Below, piece after piece: positions 44,793-54,500 of a stretch of DNA of 64,000 bases. Position 1 is the stretch's first letter, and each line of letters begins with the position of its first letter. Source of the stretch: Sphingomonas sp. ERG5 (GTDB lineage Bacteria; Pseudomonadota; Alphaproteobacteria; Sphingomonadales; Sphingomonadaceae). The stretch lies in assembly GCF_000803065.1 (NCBI RefSeq), contig NZ_JSXI01000024.1, forward strand, positions 186,001 through 250,000, given 5' to 3'. The translations under genes were made by a program, and so were the position numbers. A model generated the notes under the pieces. It had not been told where the DNA came from. It saw only the letters and a program-made list of their open reading frames with translations, and did not search any database.

Positions 44793-46222
44793 GTATATTG
44801 CAGGAGATTTATCCGCTTTATCTCAACAACAAGGCAGCTCAACCTAATACTGACCTTGAGGTTACTGACAAGTTCACCGGCGCAGTCGCGTTTCGCGTTG
44901 CGCAAGCCGATGCCGCCACGATCGATGCCGGGATCGCCGGCGCCGTGCGCGCTGCTGAACCGATGGCGCGTCTGGCAAGCTATGAGCGCCAGGCGGTGCT
45001 GCAGCATTGCGTCGATCGCTTCAAGCAGCGCTTCGACGAGCTCGCTTATGCGCTATGCGTCGAAGCGGGCAAGCCGATCAAGGACAGCGAGGGCGAGGTC
45101 GGCCGGCTGATCGATACCTTCCGCATTGCCGCCGAGGAAGCGGTGCGGATGACCGGCGAAGTGCAACCGCTCGACATCTCGCCGCGCGCTAAGGGTTATC
45201 AGGGCATCTGGAAGCGCGTGCCGATCGGCCCCTGCTCGCTCATCTCGCCATTCAACTTCCCGCTCAACCTCGCCGCGCACAAGATCGCTCCTGCGATCGC
45301 GGTCGGTTGCCCGTTCGTCATGAAGCCCGCCAGCCGCACCCCGCTCGGCGCGATCATCATGGGCGAAATCCTTGCCGAAACCGACCTGCCCGAGGGCGCC
45401 TTCTCGATCCTGCCCGCGCACCGCGAAGGCGCGGACCTGTTCACCGAGGACGACCGGCTGAAACTGCTCAGCTTCACCGGCTCGCCCGCAGTCGGCTGGG
45501 ACCTGAAAGCCAAGGCGGGCAAGAAGAAGGTGATTCTCGAACTCGGCGGCAATGCTGCGGTAATCGTCGATCATGACGCCGATCTTGACGATGCGCTGGA
45601 GCGGATCATCTTCGGCGCTTTCTATCAGTCGGGACAAAGCTGTATCGGGGTGCAGCGGATCATCATCCATGCCGATATTTACGACCGCTTCCGCGACATG
45701 CTGGTGGCGAGGACCCGCACACTTGTCGCTGGCGACCCGAAGGACCGCGCAACCTTTATCGGCCCGATGATCTCGGAGGGCGAAGCGCGCCGGCTCGACG
45801 GCTGGATTCAGCAAGCCGTGGCAAGCGGCGCGACATTGTTATGCGGCGGCAGGCGTGACGGCGCGATGCTGCAGGCGACACTGCTCGACAATGTCGACCG
45901 CGCCACCGCCCTATATCGCGAAGAGGCGTTTGGCCCGGTCGCTTTGCTTAGTAAATTCAACGACTTCAATACCGCTCTTGCCGAGGTGAATGACAGCAAG
46001 TTCGGATTGCAGGCGGGTATCTTCACCCGCGACCTGTTCAAGATGTTCGACGCCTGGGACCGGCTCGAGGTCGGCGGCGTGGTGATCAACGACGTGCCGA
46101 GCTACCGTGTCGATAACATGCCCTATGGCGGCGTGAAGGATTCCGGGCTGGGCCGCGAAGGTGTGCGCTTCGCGATGGAAGATATGACCGAGATCCGCAA
46201 TCTGGTCATCCGCCGCCGCTGA
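44789..46222 (+). CDS. NAD(P)-dependent aldehyde dehydrogenase
   Basis: A 477-residue ALDH. The cofactor-side motif is SFTGSPAVGWDLK, the general base Glu lies in ILELGGNAAVIV, and the catalytic Cys in YQSGQSCIGVQR. The C-terminal FGPVALLSKFND and SYRVDNMPYGGVKDSGLGREG segments are family-typical. It lies directly downstream of the thiamine-diphosphate enzyme with a four-base overlap, pointing to a joint pathway. Substrate not predictable. Confidence 0.92.
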   Translation: MSILQEIYPLYLNNKAAQPNTDLEVTDKFTGAVAFRVAQADAATIDAGIAGAVRAAEPMARLASYERQAVLQHCVDRFKQRFDELAYALCVEAGKPIKDSEGEVGRLIDTFRIAAEEAVRMTGEVQPLDISPRAKGYQGIWKRVPIGPCSLISPFNFPLNLAAHKIAPAIAVGCPFVMKPASRTPLGAIIMGEILAETDLPEGAFSILPAHREGADLFTEDDRLKLLSFTGSPAVGWDLKAKAGKKKVILELGGNAAVIVDHDADLDDALERIIFGAFYQSGQSCIGVQRIIIHADIYDRFRDMLVARTRTLVAGDPKDRATFIGPMISEGEARRLDGWIQQAVASGATLLCGGRRDGAMLQATLLDNVDRATALYREEAFGPVALLSKFNDFNTALAEVNDSKFGLQAGIFTRDLFKMFDAWDRLEVGGVVINDVPSYRVDNMPYGGVKDSGLGREGVRFAMEDMTEIRNLVIRRR

Positions 46223-46371
46223 GGCGGCGAGCCCTTGATCGTCCTATCCGCAGACAAGATTTTTCTGTTCCGACGCGGCCGTTTCGGGCAGGATTATCAG
46301 GAGGGTTGCGTGCGTAAATTTCACTGCCGAGGTGCACGGCATCAGGTGGTCAGAGGGGAATAGCTCGCAGC

Positions 46372-47763
46372 ATGGCGATCGCTGGCCATATCGTTGGATC
46401 ACGCCTTGCCGCGTTTGTGATGGGCGTGGCCAGCCTGGGCTTGCTGGTGACGGCGCTGCTGGTCGGGTCGCCGCTATCGCGCGCCGACGCCGCCGACCGC
46501 GCGCAGGCCAGCTTCCAGGGTGTCGCGAGCTGTGCTGGATCGACCTGTCATGGCCGGATGGAGGCCGATGGCGCGGTGGTCCGCCAGGACGAGCTGATGC
46601 GCTGGCAGGAACCGTCCACACCCGGCGGCGCGCACAGCCGCGCCTTTTCCGTCCTGTCGAGCGTACGCGGACGTCAGATCGCAGCGACGCTCGGTCTGGG
46701 CGATCCGGCCACCTCGCAGACCTGCACCGGCTGCCATGCCACGCCGGCCAGCGGAACCCACGGTATGCGCTTCCAGCAAAGCGATGGCGTCGGCTGCGAG
46801 GCCTGTCACGGCCCCAGCTCTGGCTGGATCGCCTCGCATTATGCGGTCGGCGCAAGCCATGCCGCCAATGTGGCGCGCGGCATGACGCCGCTCGACCAGC
46901 CCATGGCGCGCGCCAATGTCTGCCTCGACTGCCATTTCGGGAGCGGTAAACCCGGCCAGTTCGCCTCGCACCGGCTCTATTCGGCAGGTCATCCGCGCAT
47001 CTCGTTCGAGCTCGACCTGTTCTCGACCATGCAGCAGCATCATGACGAGGATGCGGATTATATCCGGCGCAAGGGTCGGTCGGACGGCGTGCGCACCTGG
47101 GCGGTCGGTCAGGCGATGGCGGTCAACCGCGCGCTGACGCTCTACGCCAGCCCGCGCGGCAGCGAGGGCGCCTTTCCGGAATTCGCCTTTTTCGACTGCC
47201 ATAGCTGTCATCGGAAGATCTACGACCAGGAGGATCGAGTAAAGAGCTGGGAGAACAATCCCGGCCGCCCGATCCCGGCCGGCATGCCGCCCTTCAACGA
47301 CGAGAATATGATCCTGCTCACCGCTGCGGCGCGCGTCGCCGCACCCGGCATGGCCGCGCGCTTCGACAGCGACAGCCGCGCCTTCCATGCCGCACTGGGC
47401 AAGGATCGCGCCGCTGCCATCGTTGCAGGCGGAAAGCTGGCAGCCACCGCCTCCGGTCTCGCTTCAGCCTTGTCGGCAAGTGCGGGCGGCGATACGGCAT
47501 TCGCCATGGTCGATGCCATTGCCGGTACGGCCATCACGCCGCGCTTCACTGATTATGAGGGCTCGGTTCAGGCCGTGATGGCGATCGACACATTGCTCAA
47601 CGCACTGGTCAAGCAGGGCCGGATCACGGTCGGCGCGGCGGCGGGCATCCGCGCCAATATCAACCGCGCCTATGCCGCGGTGCGCGATCCGAACGACTAT
47701 CGCGGCCCCGCCTTTCGCACCGCGCTCGCCGAAGCGGTGCGCAGCATTCGAGTACTGCGCTGA
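46372..47763 (+). CDS. Multiheme cytochrome c (cytochrome c-554-like, five heme motifs)
   Basis: A 463-residue protein with an N-terminal membrane anchor or signal (about 8-40). Heme-binding motifs: CAGSTCH (residue about 54, a CX4CH variant), CTGCH (118), CEACH (143), CLDCH (184) and CHSCH (277). The arrangement SCAGSTCHG, GMRFQQSDGVGCEACHGPS resembles cytochrome c-554 family proteins. The C-terminal third is a heme-free helical domain. A periplasmic electron carrier is expected. First gene of an operon: its stop overlaps the next start (TGATG). Confidence 0.88.
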   Translation: MAIAGHIVGSRLAAFVMGVASLGLLVTALLVGSPLSRADAADRAQASFQGVASCAGSTCHGRMEADGAVVRQDELMRWQEPSTPGGAHSRAFSVLSSVRGRQIAATLGLGDPATSQTCTGCHATPASGTHGMRFQQSDGVGCEACHGPSSGWIASHYAVGASHAANVARGMTPLDQPMARANVCLDCHFGSGKPGQFASHRLYSAGHPRISFELDLFSTMQQHHDEDADYIRRKGRSDGVRTWAVGQAMAVNRALTLYASPRGSEGAFPEFAFFDCHSCHRKIYDQEDRVKSWENNPGRPIPAGMPPFNDENMILLTAAARVAAPGMAARFDSDSRAFHAALGKDRAAAIVAGGKLAATASGLASALSASAGGDTAFAMVDAIAGTAITPRFTDYEGSVQAVMAIDTLLNALVKQGRITVGAAAGIRANINRAYAAVRDPNDYRGPAFRTALAEAVRSIRVLR

Positions 47764-49733
47764 TGCGCGCTGGAACCCTGCCCGCTTTGCTCGCCGGCGT
47801 ATCGCTGCTGCTCGCATCATGCGGCGGTAGCGGAGGTGGGAGCGGAGGCGGCAGCGGGGGGACGCCGACACCAACGCCCGGTCCGACCGGGAACAACCTC
47901 TACGCCGTGCCCGCCGCCGAGGCGCTGAGCATCGCCGATGTCCAGACGATCATCGCGCGAGCCGCCGCCGAGGCGCGCGCGCATAACCTGCCTGCCGTGA
48001 TCAGCGTGGTCGACCGGGTCGGCAATGTGCTAGCGGTGTTCCGCATGACCGGCGCTCGCGCCGCCGCGACAACCAGCGCCGCCCCGAATGGCGCCAATAT
48101 CGACGCGCAGAATTTGCTCATCCCGGCCGAAGCCGGGGCGATCGCCAAGGCAGTGACCGGAGCGTACCTGTCGAGCAGCGGCAATGCCTTTTCGACCCGG
48201 ACCGCGAGCCAGATCGTCCAGCCGCATTTCCCGCCCGCGCCCTCCACCGCCGGTCTTGAAAGCGGCCCGTTGTTCGGCGTGCAGTTCAGCCAGTTGCCCT
48301 GCTCCGACCTGTCGGCGCGCTACGTATCGGGCGGCAGCGGCGCGCTGATCGGTCCCAAACGCTCGCCGCTCGGTCTGTCGGCCGACCCGGGTGGCTTTCC
48401 GCTGTATAAGAATGGCGTGGTGGTCGGCGGGATCGGCGTGATGGCCGATGGAATTTATGGCTTCGACCCCAACACACTCGATATCGATAACGACCCGGAA
48501 GAATATATCGCGCTCGCCGGCACGGTCGGCTTCGAGGCGCCCGAGAATATCCGCGCCAACCGCATCTTCGTCGACGGCACGCAATTGCGCTTCAGCGATT
48601 CGAGCTATGCCGGGCTGATGAGCAGCGGCACGCCGAGCTATGCCGCAACTGATCCGGCGCTGGGCAACCTGGTCGCGGTACGCGGTTATTTCGGCACGCC
48701 AAGCCCGATGATCCTCGCCGGCACGGCCTATGGCAGCGAGGCATCGGGCATTCGCGCCGCCACGCCGGCCGAATTCTCCAACCGCGACGCCTTCATCCTG
48801 ACCGACGGGTCGGGCGTCAATCGCTTCCCGGTCCGCGCCGGCACCGATGGCGGCGACATCGCGCAACCGCTCTCCGCTGCCGAGACAAAGGCTGTGCTGG
48901 AAGAAGCCTTCACCATCATGAGCCGCGCCCGCGCACAGATCCGCCAGCCGCTCGACAGCCGCGCGCAAGTCACTGTGTCGCTGGTCGATACGCGCGGCGC
49001 GGTGCTTGGCATCGTGCGCTCGCCCGATGCGCCGATCTTCGGTACCGATGTCTCGCTGCAAAAGGCCCGCACCGCCGCCTTTTTCTCCAACGCCGGTGCC
49101 GGTGCGCAATTGCTCGGCGATCCAAGCGCCGACGTGCGCGGCTTCGTCGCCGCGACCCGTACATTCCTGAACGATTCCACCGCATTGACCGGCAGGATCG
49201 CCTTTACCGACCGCGCCGGCGGCTTGCTCTCGCGTCCTTATTTCCCCGATGGCGAGGTCGGACGCCCCAATGGCCCGCTGTCGCGTCCGATCGCGCAGTT
49301 CAATCCCTTCTCCACCGGGCTGCAATCGGCGCTGATCCTGAGCAATCTCGGCCAGCATCTTGCCTTCGTCACGGGCGCGAACCCGACCGACACGCCGCAA
49401 CGCTGCACCTTCATTCCCGATGCCGCGACGGGCCAGAACCGGCTGCAGAACGGCATTCAGATTTTCCCCGGATCAGTGCCGATCTATCGTGGTTCGGTGC
49501 TGGTCGGCGCGGTCGGCGTATCGGGCGACGGCATCGATCAGGATGACATGATCGGTTTCCTCGGCCTCAACAATGGCGGCCAGCGCGTCGGCGGGATCGG
49601 CAATGCGCCGGTCGCGATCCGCGCCGACACCATCGTCGTGCCAGTCGGCAGCGGCGTGCGCCTGCGTTACATCAATTGCCCCTTCGCGCCGTTCCTCGAT
49701 ACATCCACCCAGAATGTCTGTGCGGGGCTATAG
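47763..49733 (+). CDS. Lipoprotein with two GlcG/HbpS-like domains
   Basis: A 656-residue protein. Lipobox LLLASCGG with Cys at about residue 20 is followed by a Gly/Ser linker. Two GlcG/HbpS (DUF336)-type domains are visible: the first at about 50-250 (ISVVDRVGNVLAVFRM, KNGVVVGGIGVMADG), the second at about 370-620 (VSLVDTRGAVLGIVRS, YRGSVLVGAVGVSGDG). HbpS-type domains bind heme. Within a multiheme operon it may handle heme or protect exposed hemes; this role is inferred. Start overlaps the cytochrome stop; the barrel gene follows after 2 bases. Confidence 0.75.
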   Translation: MRAGTLPALLAGVSLLLASCGGSGGGSGGGSGGTPTPTPGPTGNNLYAVPAAEALSIADVQTIIARAAAEARAHNLPAVISVVDRVGNVLAVFRMTGARAAATTSAAPNGANIDAQNLLIPAEAGAIAKAVTGAYLSSSGNAFSTRTASQIVQPHFPPAPSTAGLESGPLFGVQFSQLPCSDLSARYVSGGSGALIGPKRSPLGLSADPGGFPLYKNGVVVGGIGVMADGIYGFDPNTLDIDNDPEEYIALAGTVGFEAPENIRANRIFVDGTQLRFSDSSYAGLMSSGTPSYAATDPALGNLVAVRGYFGTPSPMILAGTAYGSEASGIRAATPAEFSNRDAFILTDGSGVNRFPVRAGTDGGDIAQPLSAAETKAVLEEAFTIMSRARAQIRQPLDSRAQVTVSLVDTRGAVLGIVRSPDAPIFGTDVSLQKARTAAFFSNAGAGAQLLGDPSADVRGFVAATRTFLNDSTALTGRIAFTDRAGGLLSRPYFPDGEVGRPNGPLSRPIAQFNPFSTGLQSALILSNLGQHLAFVTGANPTDTPQRCTFIPDAATGQNRLQNGIQIFPGSVPIYRGSVLVGAVGVSGDGIDQDDMIGFLGLNNGGQRVGGIGNAPVAIRADTIVVPVGSGVRLRYINCPFAPFLDTSTQNVCAGL

Positions 49734-49735
49734 CC

Positions 49736-51577
49736 ATGGCGCCGTCGCTCATGCCGATGCTCGCGCTGGCGCTGCAGGCGACCGCTCCTCAGGATGCGTC
49801 GCCGCCGCCACCGCCGCAGGAAAAGGTCGAGGAGAAGGACCCGCTCGCCTCGCCGGTCGATACGATCGAGGGCCGCCGCCGCCCGGGTTATGAAAAACCG
49901 CTGCCCGACCCGGTCACGCAAAACAATATCGGCGCAGTGCGCGCGCCACCGCCCGAGGCCTTCCCTACCGATCAGGTGCCGGTACCGGATCGCTGGCGGC
50001 TTATCGAATCACTGGGCGTGGTCAAGGAACGCTGGTTCGATCCGTACAACCAGAACACGCTGAAGGGCGACCGCCCGATCGATCGTGCCAAGGTGCCATG
50101 GCTGCCGATCCGCCATGACGACTGGTTCTTCGCGGCAAGTGCAGTCAGCGACACGGTGCTCGAGCCGCGCACCTTCCCGATTCCGGTGGGCGTGCAGACC
50201 ACCGAACGGCCGCAAAGCCTGGACGTGTTCGGCAAGGATGCGAGCTATATCCTGTCGCAGACCTTCATCGTCGGCGCGGCGCTGATCAAGGGCGCGACCG
50301 CGTTCAAGCCGCCGGAGATCGAATATCGCCTGAGCCTCGCACTCAATGTCAGCCATGTGAACGTGCCCGAACGCCGCATATTGTTCGTCCAGCCAAGCAA
50401 GCCGAGTCACCGCACCGATCATTTCCTTGGCGTGCAGGAAGCCTTTATCGACTATCACCTGCGCAACACGTCGGACCGCTACGACTTCGAATCGATCCGC
50501 ATCGGCATTCAGCCGTTTCAGAGCGACTTTCGCGGTTTCCTGTTCAACGACCAGCAACTCGGGGTGCGCTTTTTCGGCAATCGCGACAATAACCGCTTCC
50601 AGTTCAATCTGGCGGCGTTCTGGCGGCTGGAGAAGGATACCAATTCCGGCCTCAACAGCGTCGTGCAGCGCCCACGCGACGATTGGGTGTTCGTCGCCAA
50701 TCTCTACCGCCAGGATTTTCTCATCCCCGGCCTGACCAGCCAGATCACCGCGGTCTATAACCGCAACCGCGAAGGCGGCCGGATCGAGATCGACGATAAT
50801 GGCTTTCCGGTTCGCCCCGCCCTGCTCGGTGATTTGCGCGGGCGCGATTATGACGTGGTCTATCTCGGCTATAATGCCGATGGCCGGATCGGGCGGCTCA
50901 ACCTGACCGCTTCGGCCTATGCCGCACTGGGCGAAGACCGGAACAGCTTCTTCACCAGTCGCCCGGCGCAAATCCGCGCCTTTTTCGGCGCGGGCGAGTT
51001 GAGCTACGACCATGACTGGATCCGCGTCCGCGCCTCCGCGCTCTACGCCAGCGGCGACAGCGATCCCTATGACAACAAGGAAGGCGGCTTCGACGCGATC
51101 TTCGAGAACCCGATTTTTGCCGGCGCCGACACCAGCTACTGGATCCGCCAGAGCATCCCGTTCGCCGGCGGCGGCCGCGCGGTGGCGATCAATGGGCGCA
51201 ACGGCATTCTCAATTCGCTGCGCTCGTCGAAGGAACAGGGGCAGTCGAACTTCAACAATCCCGGCACGGTGCTGGCCGGCGCGGGCGCCGATTTCGACCT
51301 GACTCCCGGCATTCGCCTGTCGACCAATATCAACCATCTCTGGTTCGCCTCGACCAATGTGCTGCAGACGCTGCGCAATGAGGGGAGCATCCCGAAGAGC
51401 ATCGGCTGGGACCTGTCGGCAGCGGCGATCTGGCGGCCCAAGGCGACGCAGAATATCGTCTTTCGCCTGTCGGGCGCGATGCTCGTACCGGGTGCGGGCT
51501 TTCGCGACCTGTTCGCCAATAGCGACCGGAACCGGGCCTATTACTCGATCCTCGCCAATGTGATCCTGAGCTACTGA
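49736..51577 (+). CDS. Outer-membrane beta-barrel protein of the multiheme cluster
   Basis: A 613-residue protein. A short leader (MAPSLMPMLALALQA) precedes a Pro-rich stretch, then a large barrel: alternating strands such as IEYRLSLALNVSHVNVPERR and FQFNLAAFWRLEKDTN, ending in YYSILANVILSY with a C-terminal aromatic as in outer-membrane proteins. I recognise no named family. Placed between a heme-binding lipoprotein and a decaheme protein, it could act as a conduit like MtrB/PioB, but I see no direct similarity. A TTG at 49676 could extend it inside the previous gene. Its stop overlaps the next start. Confidence 0.7.
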   Translation: MAPSLMPMLALALQATAPQDASPPPPPQEKVEEKDPLASPVDTIEGRRRPGYEKPLPDPVTQNNIGAVRAPPPEAFPTDQVPVPDRWRLIESLGVVKERWFDPYNQNTLKGDRPIDRAKVPWLPIRHDDWFFAASAVSDTVLEPRTFPIPVGVQTTERPQSLDVFGKDASYILSQTFIVGAALIKGATAFKPPEIEYRLSLALNVSHVNVPERRILFVQPSKPSHRTDHFLGVQEAFIDYHLRNTSDRYDFESIRIGIQPFQSDFRGFLFNDQQLGVRFFGNRDNNRFQFNLAAFWRLEKDTNSGLNSVVQRPRDDWVFVANLYRQDFLIPGLTSQITAVYNRNREGGRIEIDDNGFPVRPALLGDLRGRDYDVVYLGYNADGRIGRLNLTASAYAALGEDRNSFFTSRPAQIRAFFGAGELSYDHDWIRVRASALYASGDSDPYDNKEGGFDAIFENPIFAGADTSYWIRQSIPFAGGGRAVAINGRNGILNSLRSSKEQGQSNFNNPGTVLAGAGADFDLTPGIRLSTNINHLWFASTNVLQTLRNEGSIPKSIGWDLSAAAIWRPKATQNIVFRLSGAMLVPGAGFRDLFANSDRNRAYYSILANVILSY

Positions 51578-54500
51578 TGCGCAGGCCGCGCCTCTCCGCA
51601 TGGTGCCTGGCGATGGCGGTGCTGGCCTTTGCCGCGTCGCTGTTCCTGCCCAGCGCTTTGCATGCAAGCGATGAGGAGCAAGCGGTAGCGCGCGTTTATC
51701 TCGCCGCGCCGCCCGCGCCGATGAGCCAGACGCCCGAGCAAGTCGCGGAGAAGTCCGCCGGCTGCTATTCCTGCCACACGCGCACCGACGAACCGACCAT
51801 GCACAGCTCGCCGGCGGTGATGCTTGGCTGTGTCGATTGCCATGGCGGCAATGCCGGTGTGATCGGCGACCCGGCCAGGGGGTTCGACGATCCGGACTAT
51901 GTCGCCGCGCGCGACCGAGCGCATATCCTGCCGATGTACCCGAAGAGCTGGAATTTCCCGGATTCGGCCAACCCCAAGCGCAGCTACACCCTGCTCAACC
52001 GCGAAGCGCCGGAGTTCATCCGCTTCGTCAATCCGGGCGATTACCGCATCGTGCGCGAATCCTGCGGCGCGTGCCATATCGAGGTGATCGAAAAGGCCGA
52101 GCGATCGATCATGGCGTCGGGCGCCATGCTGTTCGGCGGCGCGGCCTATAATAACGGCATCATTCCCTACAAGAATTACCTCTTCGGCGAGGCCTATACG
52201 CGTGACGGGAAACCGGCGAAGATCGTCTCGCCCGGCACGCCGCCGGGCACGGTGACCGCTGCGGAAAAGGCGCGCGGGGCACTTGCCGCGATGTATCCCC
52301 TGCCCACCTGGCAAGTCACGCCGCCCGGCGATGTGTTCCGCGTGTTCGAGCGCGGCGGGCGCAACGTGAACACGCAGTTCGCCGAGGTCGGCCTGCCCAA
52401 TCCCACCGGATCGATCCAGCGACTGGAGGAGCCCGGCCGGCCGGATCTGAAGCAATCCAATCGCGGCCCCGCCACGGGCCTGCGCGCCGCGATCCCGATC
52501 CTCAATATCCACAAGACCCGGCTCAATGACCCGTTGATGTGGTTCATGGGCACCAACGACCAGCCGGGCGATTATCGCGGCTCGGGCTGTACCGGATGCC
52601 ATGTGATCTACGCCAATGACCGCGAACCACGGCACAGCCTGATCTATGCCCAGTACGGTCGTGACGGGCAGAGCCAGACGGTCGATCCGACCATCGCCGC
52701 CAGTGCTGCGCGCGACAGTCATGGCGGCCTGGTCCAGCCCGGCGTCAAGCCGAGCGGCCATCCGCTCAAGCACAGCTTCACCCGCGCCATTCCCACCGCG
52801 CAATGCATGTCGTGCCACATGCACCAGCCCAACATCTTCCTGAACTCCTATCTCGGCTACACGATGTGGGATTATGAGGCCGACGCGCCGAAGATGTGGC
52901 CGGAGAAGCAGAAATACCCGACCGCCGCCGAACAGCGCGAGATCCTCGACCGCAATCCGGAAGCAGCGGCGGTGCGCGGCAAATGGGGTGACGTCGATTT
53001 CCTGCGCAACGCGTACGACCTCAATCCCGAACTGAAGGACACGCAGTTCGCCGATTATCATGGCCATGGCTGGAATTTCCGCGGCGTGTTCAAGCGGGAT
53101 CGCGAAGGCAATCTGCTCGATGCCGAGGGCAAGATCGTCTGGCCCGACGATCCCGAGAAATGGCGCCGGAAGGACCAACCCAAGTTCGCGCCCGTGGGCA
53201 CCAATCCCGGCAAGGCGGTCCATCTGATGGACATTCATGCCGAAAAGGGCCTGCAATGCGCCGATTGCCATTTCGCGCAGGACAGCCATGGCAATGGCCT
53301 GATCCAGGGCGAAGTCGCCAACGCGGTCGAGATCGGCTGCAAGGATTGCCACGGCACCGCCGACGCCTATCCGACCTTGCGTACCTCGGGCCCGGCGGCA
53401 CGGCCGCAAGGCAGCGACCTGACCTTGCTGCGCAATCCCGACGGCCAGCGCCGCTTCGAATGGATTGCCGAAGGCGGCGGGCGACGCAAGCTCGTGCAGC
53501 GATCGATCGTCGATCCCAGCCTCGAATGGACCGTCCATCTGGTGCGCGACAGCGTCGATCCGGCCAGCCCCTACTTCAACGCCAAGGCGGCGCGCGCCAA
53601 GCTGATGAGCCGGTCGGGCGCCGATGACGGGCGCTTCGCCTTTGGCCCCGGCGTGCCGATGGACGACCGCGCGCACCGCGAGAATGACGTCGCCTGCTTC
53701 ACCTGTCATCTGAGCTGGACGACCAGTTGCGGCGGCTGTCATTTGCCGATCGAGGCCAACCAGAAGACCAAAAGCCATCATTATGAGGGCGAGGAAACGC
53801 GCAACTTCGCGACCTACAACCCGCAGGTCGCGCGCGACGACATGTTCCAGCTCGGCCGGCACCAGACCACCAAGGGCAACCAGATCGCACCGGTACGATC
53901 GACCTCCGCGCTGGTGCTGTCATCGACCAACGTCAATCGCGAGCGCATCTATATCCAGCAGCCGCCGATCAGCGCGATCGGCTTTTCGTCCCAGGCGTTC
54001 GCACCGCATTTCCCGCACACCGTGCGCACCACCGAGACCAAGACGTGCAGCGACTGCCATCTGTCGGTGAAGGACGACAATAATGCGATCATGGCGCAGT
54101 TGCTGCTGCTCGGCACCAACACCGTCAACTTTGTCGGGCTCAATGCCTGGACCGGGCTCGATGGCGGGTTCGAAGCCGTGCGCGTGACCGAATGGGACGA
54201 GCCGCAGGCAGTGATCGGGTCGTACCTGCAGAAATATGCCTATCCCGATTATTGGCGCATGCATGTCGAGCAAAATGGCCGCGAGCTGCGCAATTGGGTG
54301 CGCGGCAAGACCTTCGACAGGAAGCTGTCGGGCGAAACCCACCCCAAGGAGGAATTCCGCAACGTCGTTCAGGGCACGTCCGACCGCGTCGGCTGCCTGC
54401 AGCTGCGCGGCGAATATATGTATGTCGCCGAGGGGCGCGGCGGTTTCCGCGTCTATGACGTCGCGTCGATCGCCAACAAGGGCTTCTCCGAACGGATCGT

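Noticed and set aside
49736..51577. Naming the barrel MtrB or PioB
   Set aside because: Context suggests a conduit, but I cannot see the N-terminal CxxC motif of MtrB or any sequence pattern specific to those families.
51571..53862. 763-codon minus-strand frame opposite the decaheme gene
   Set aside because: The plus strand has ten CxxCH motifs and tight operon spacing; the minus frame has no recognisable domain.
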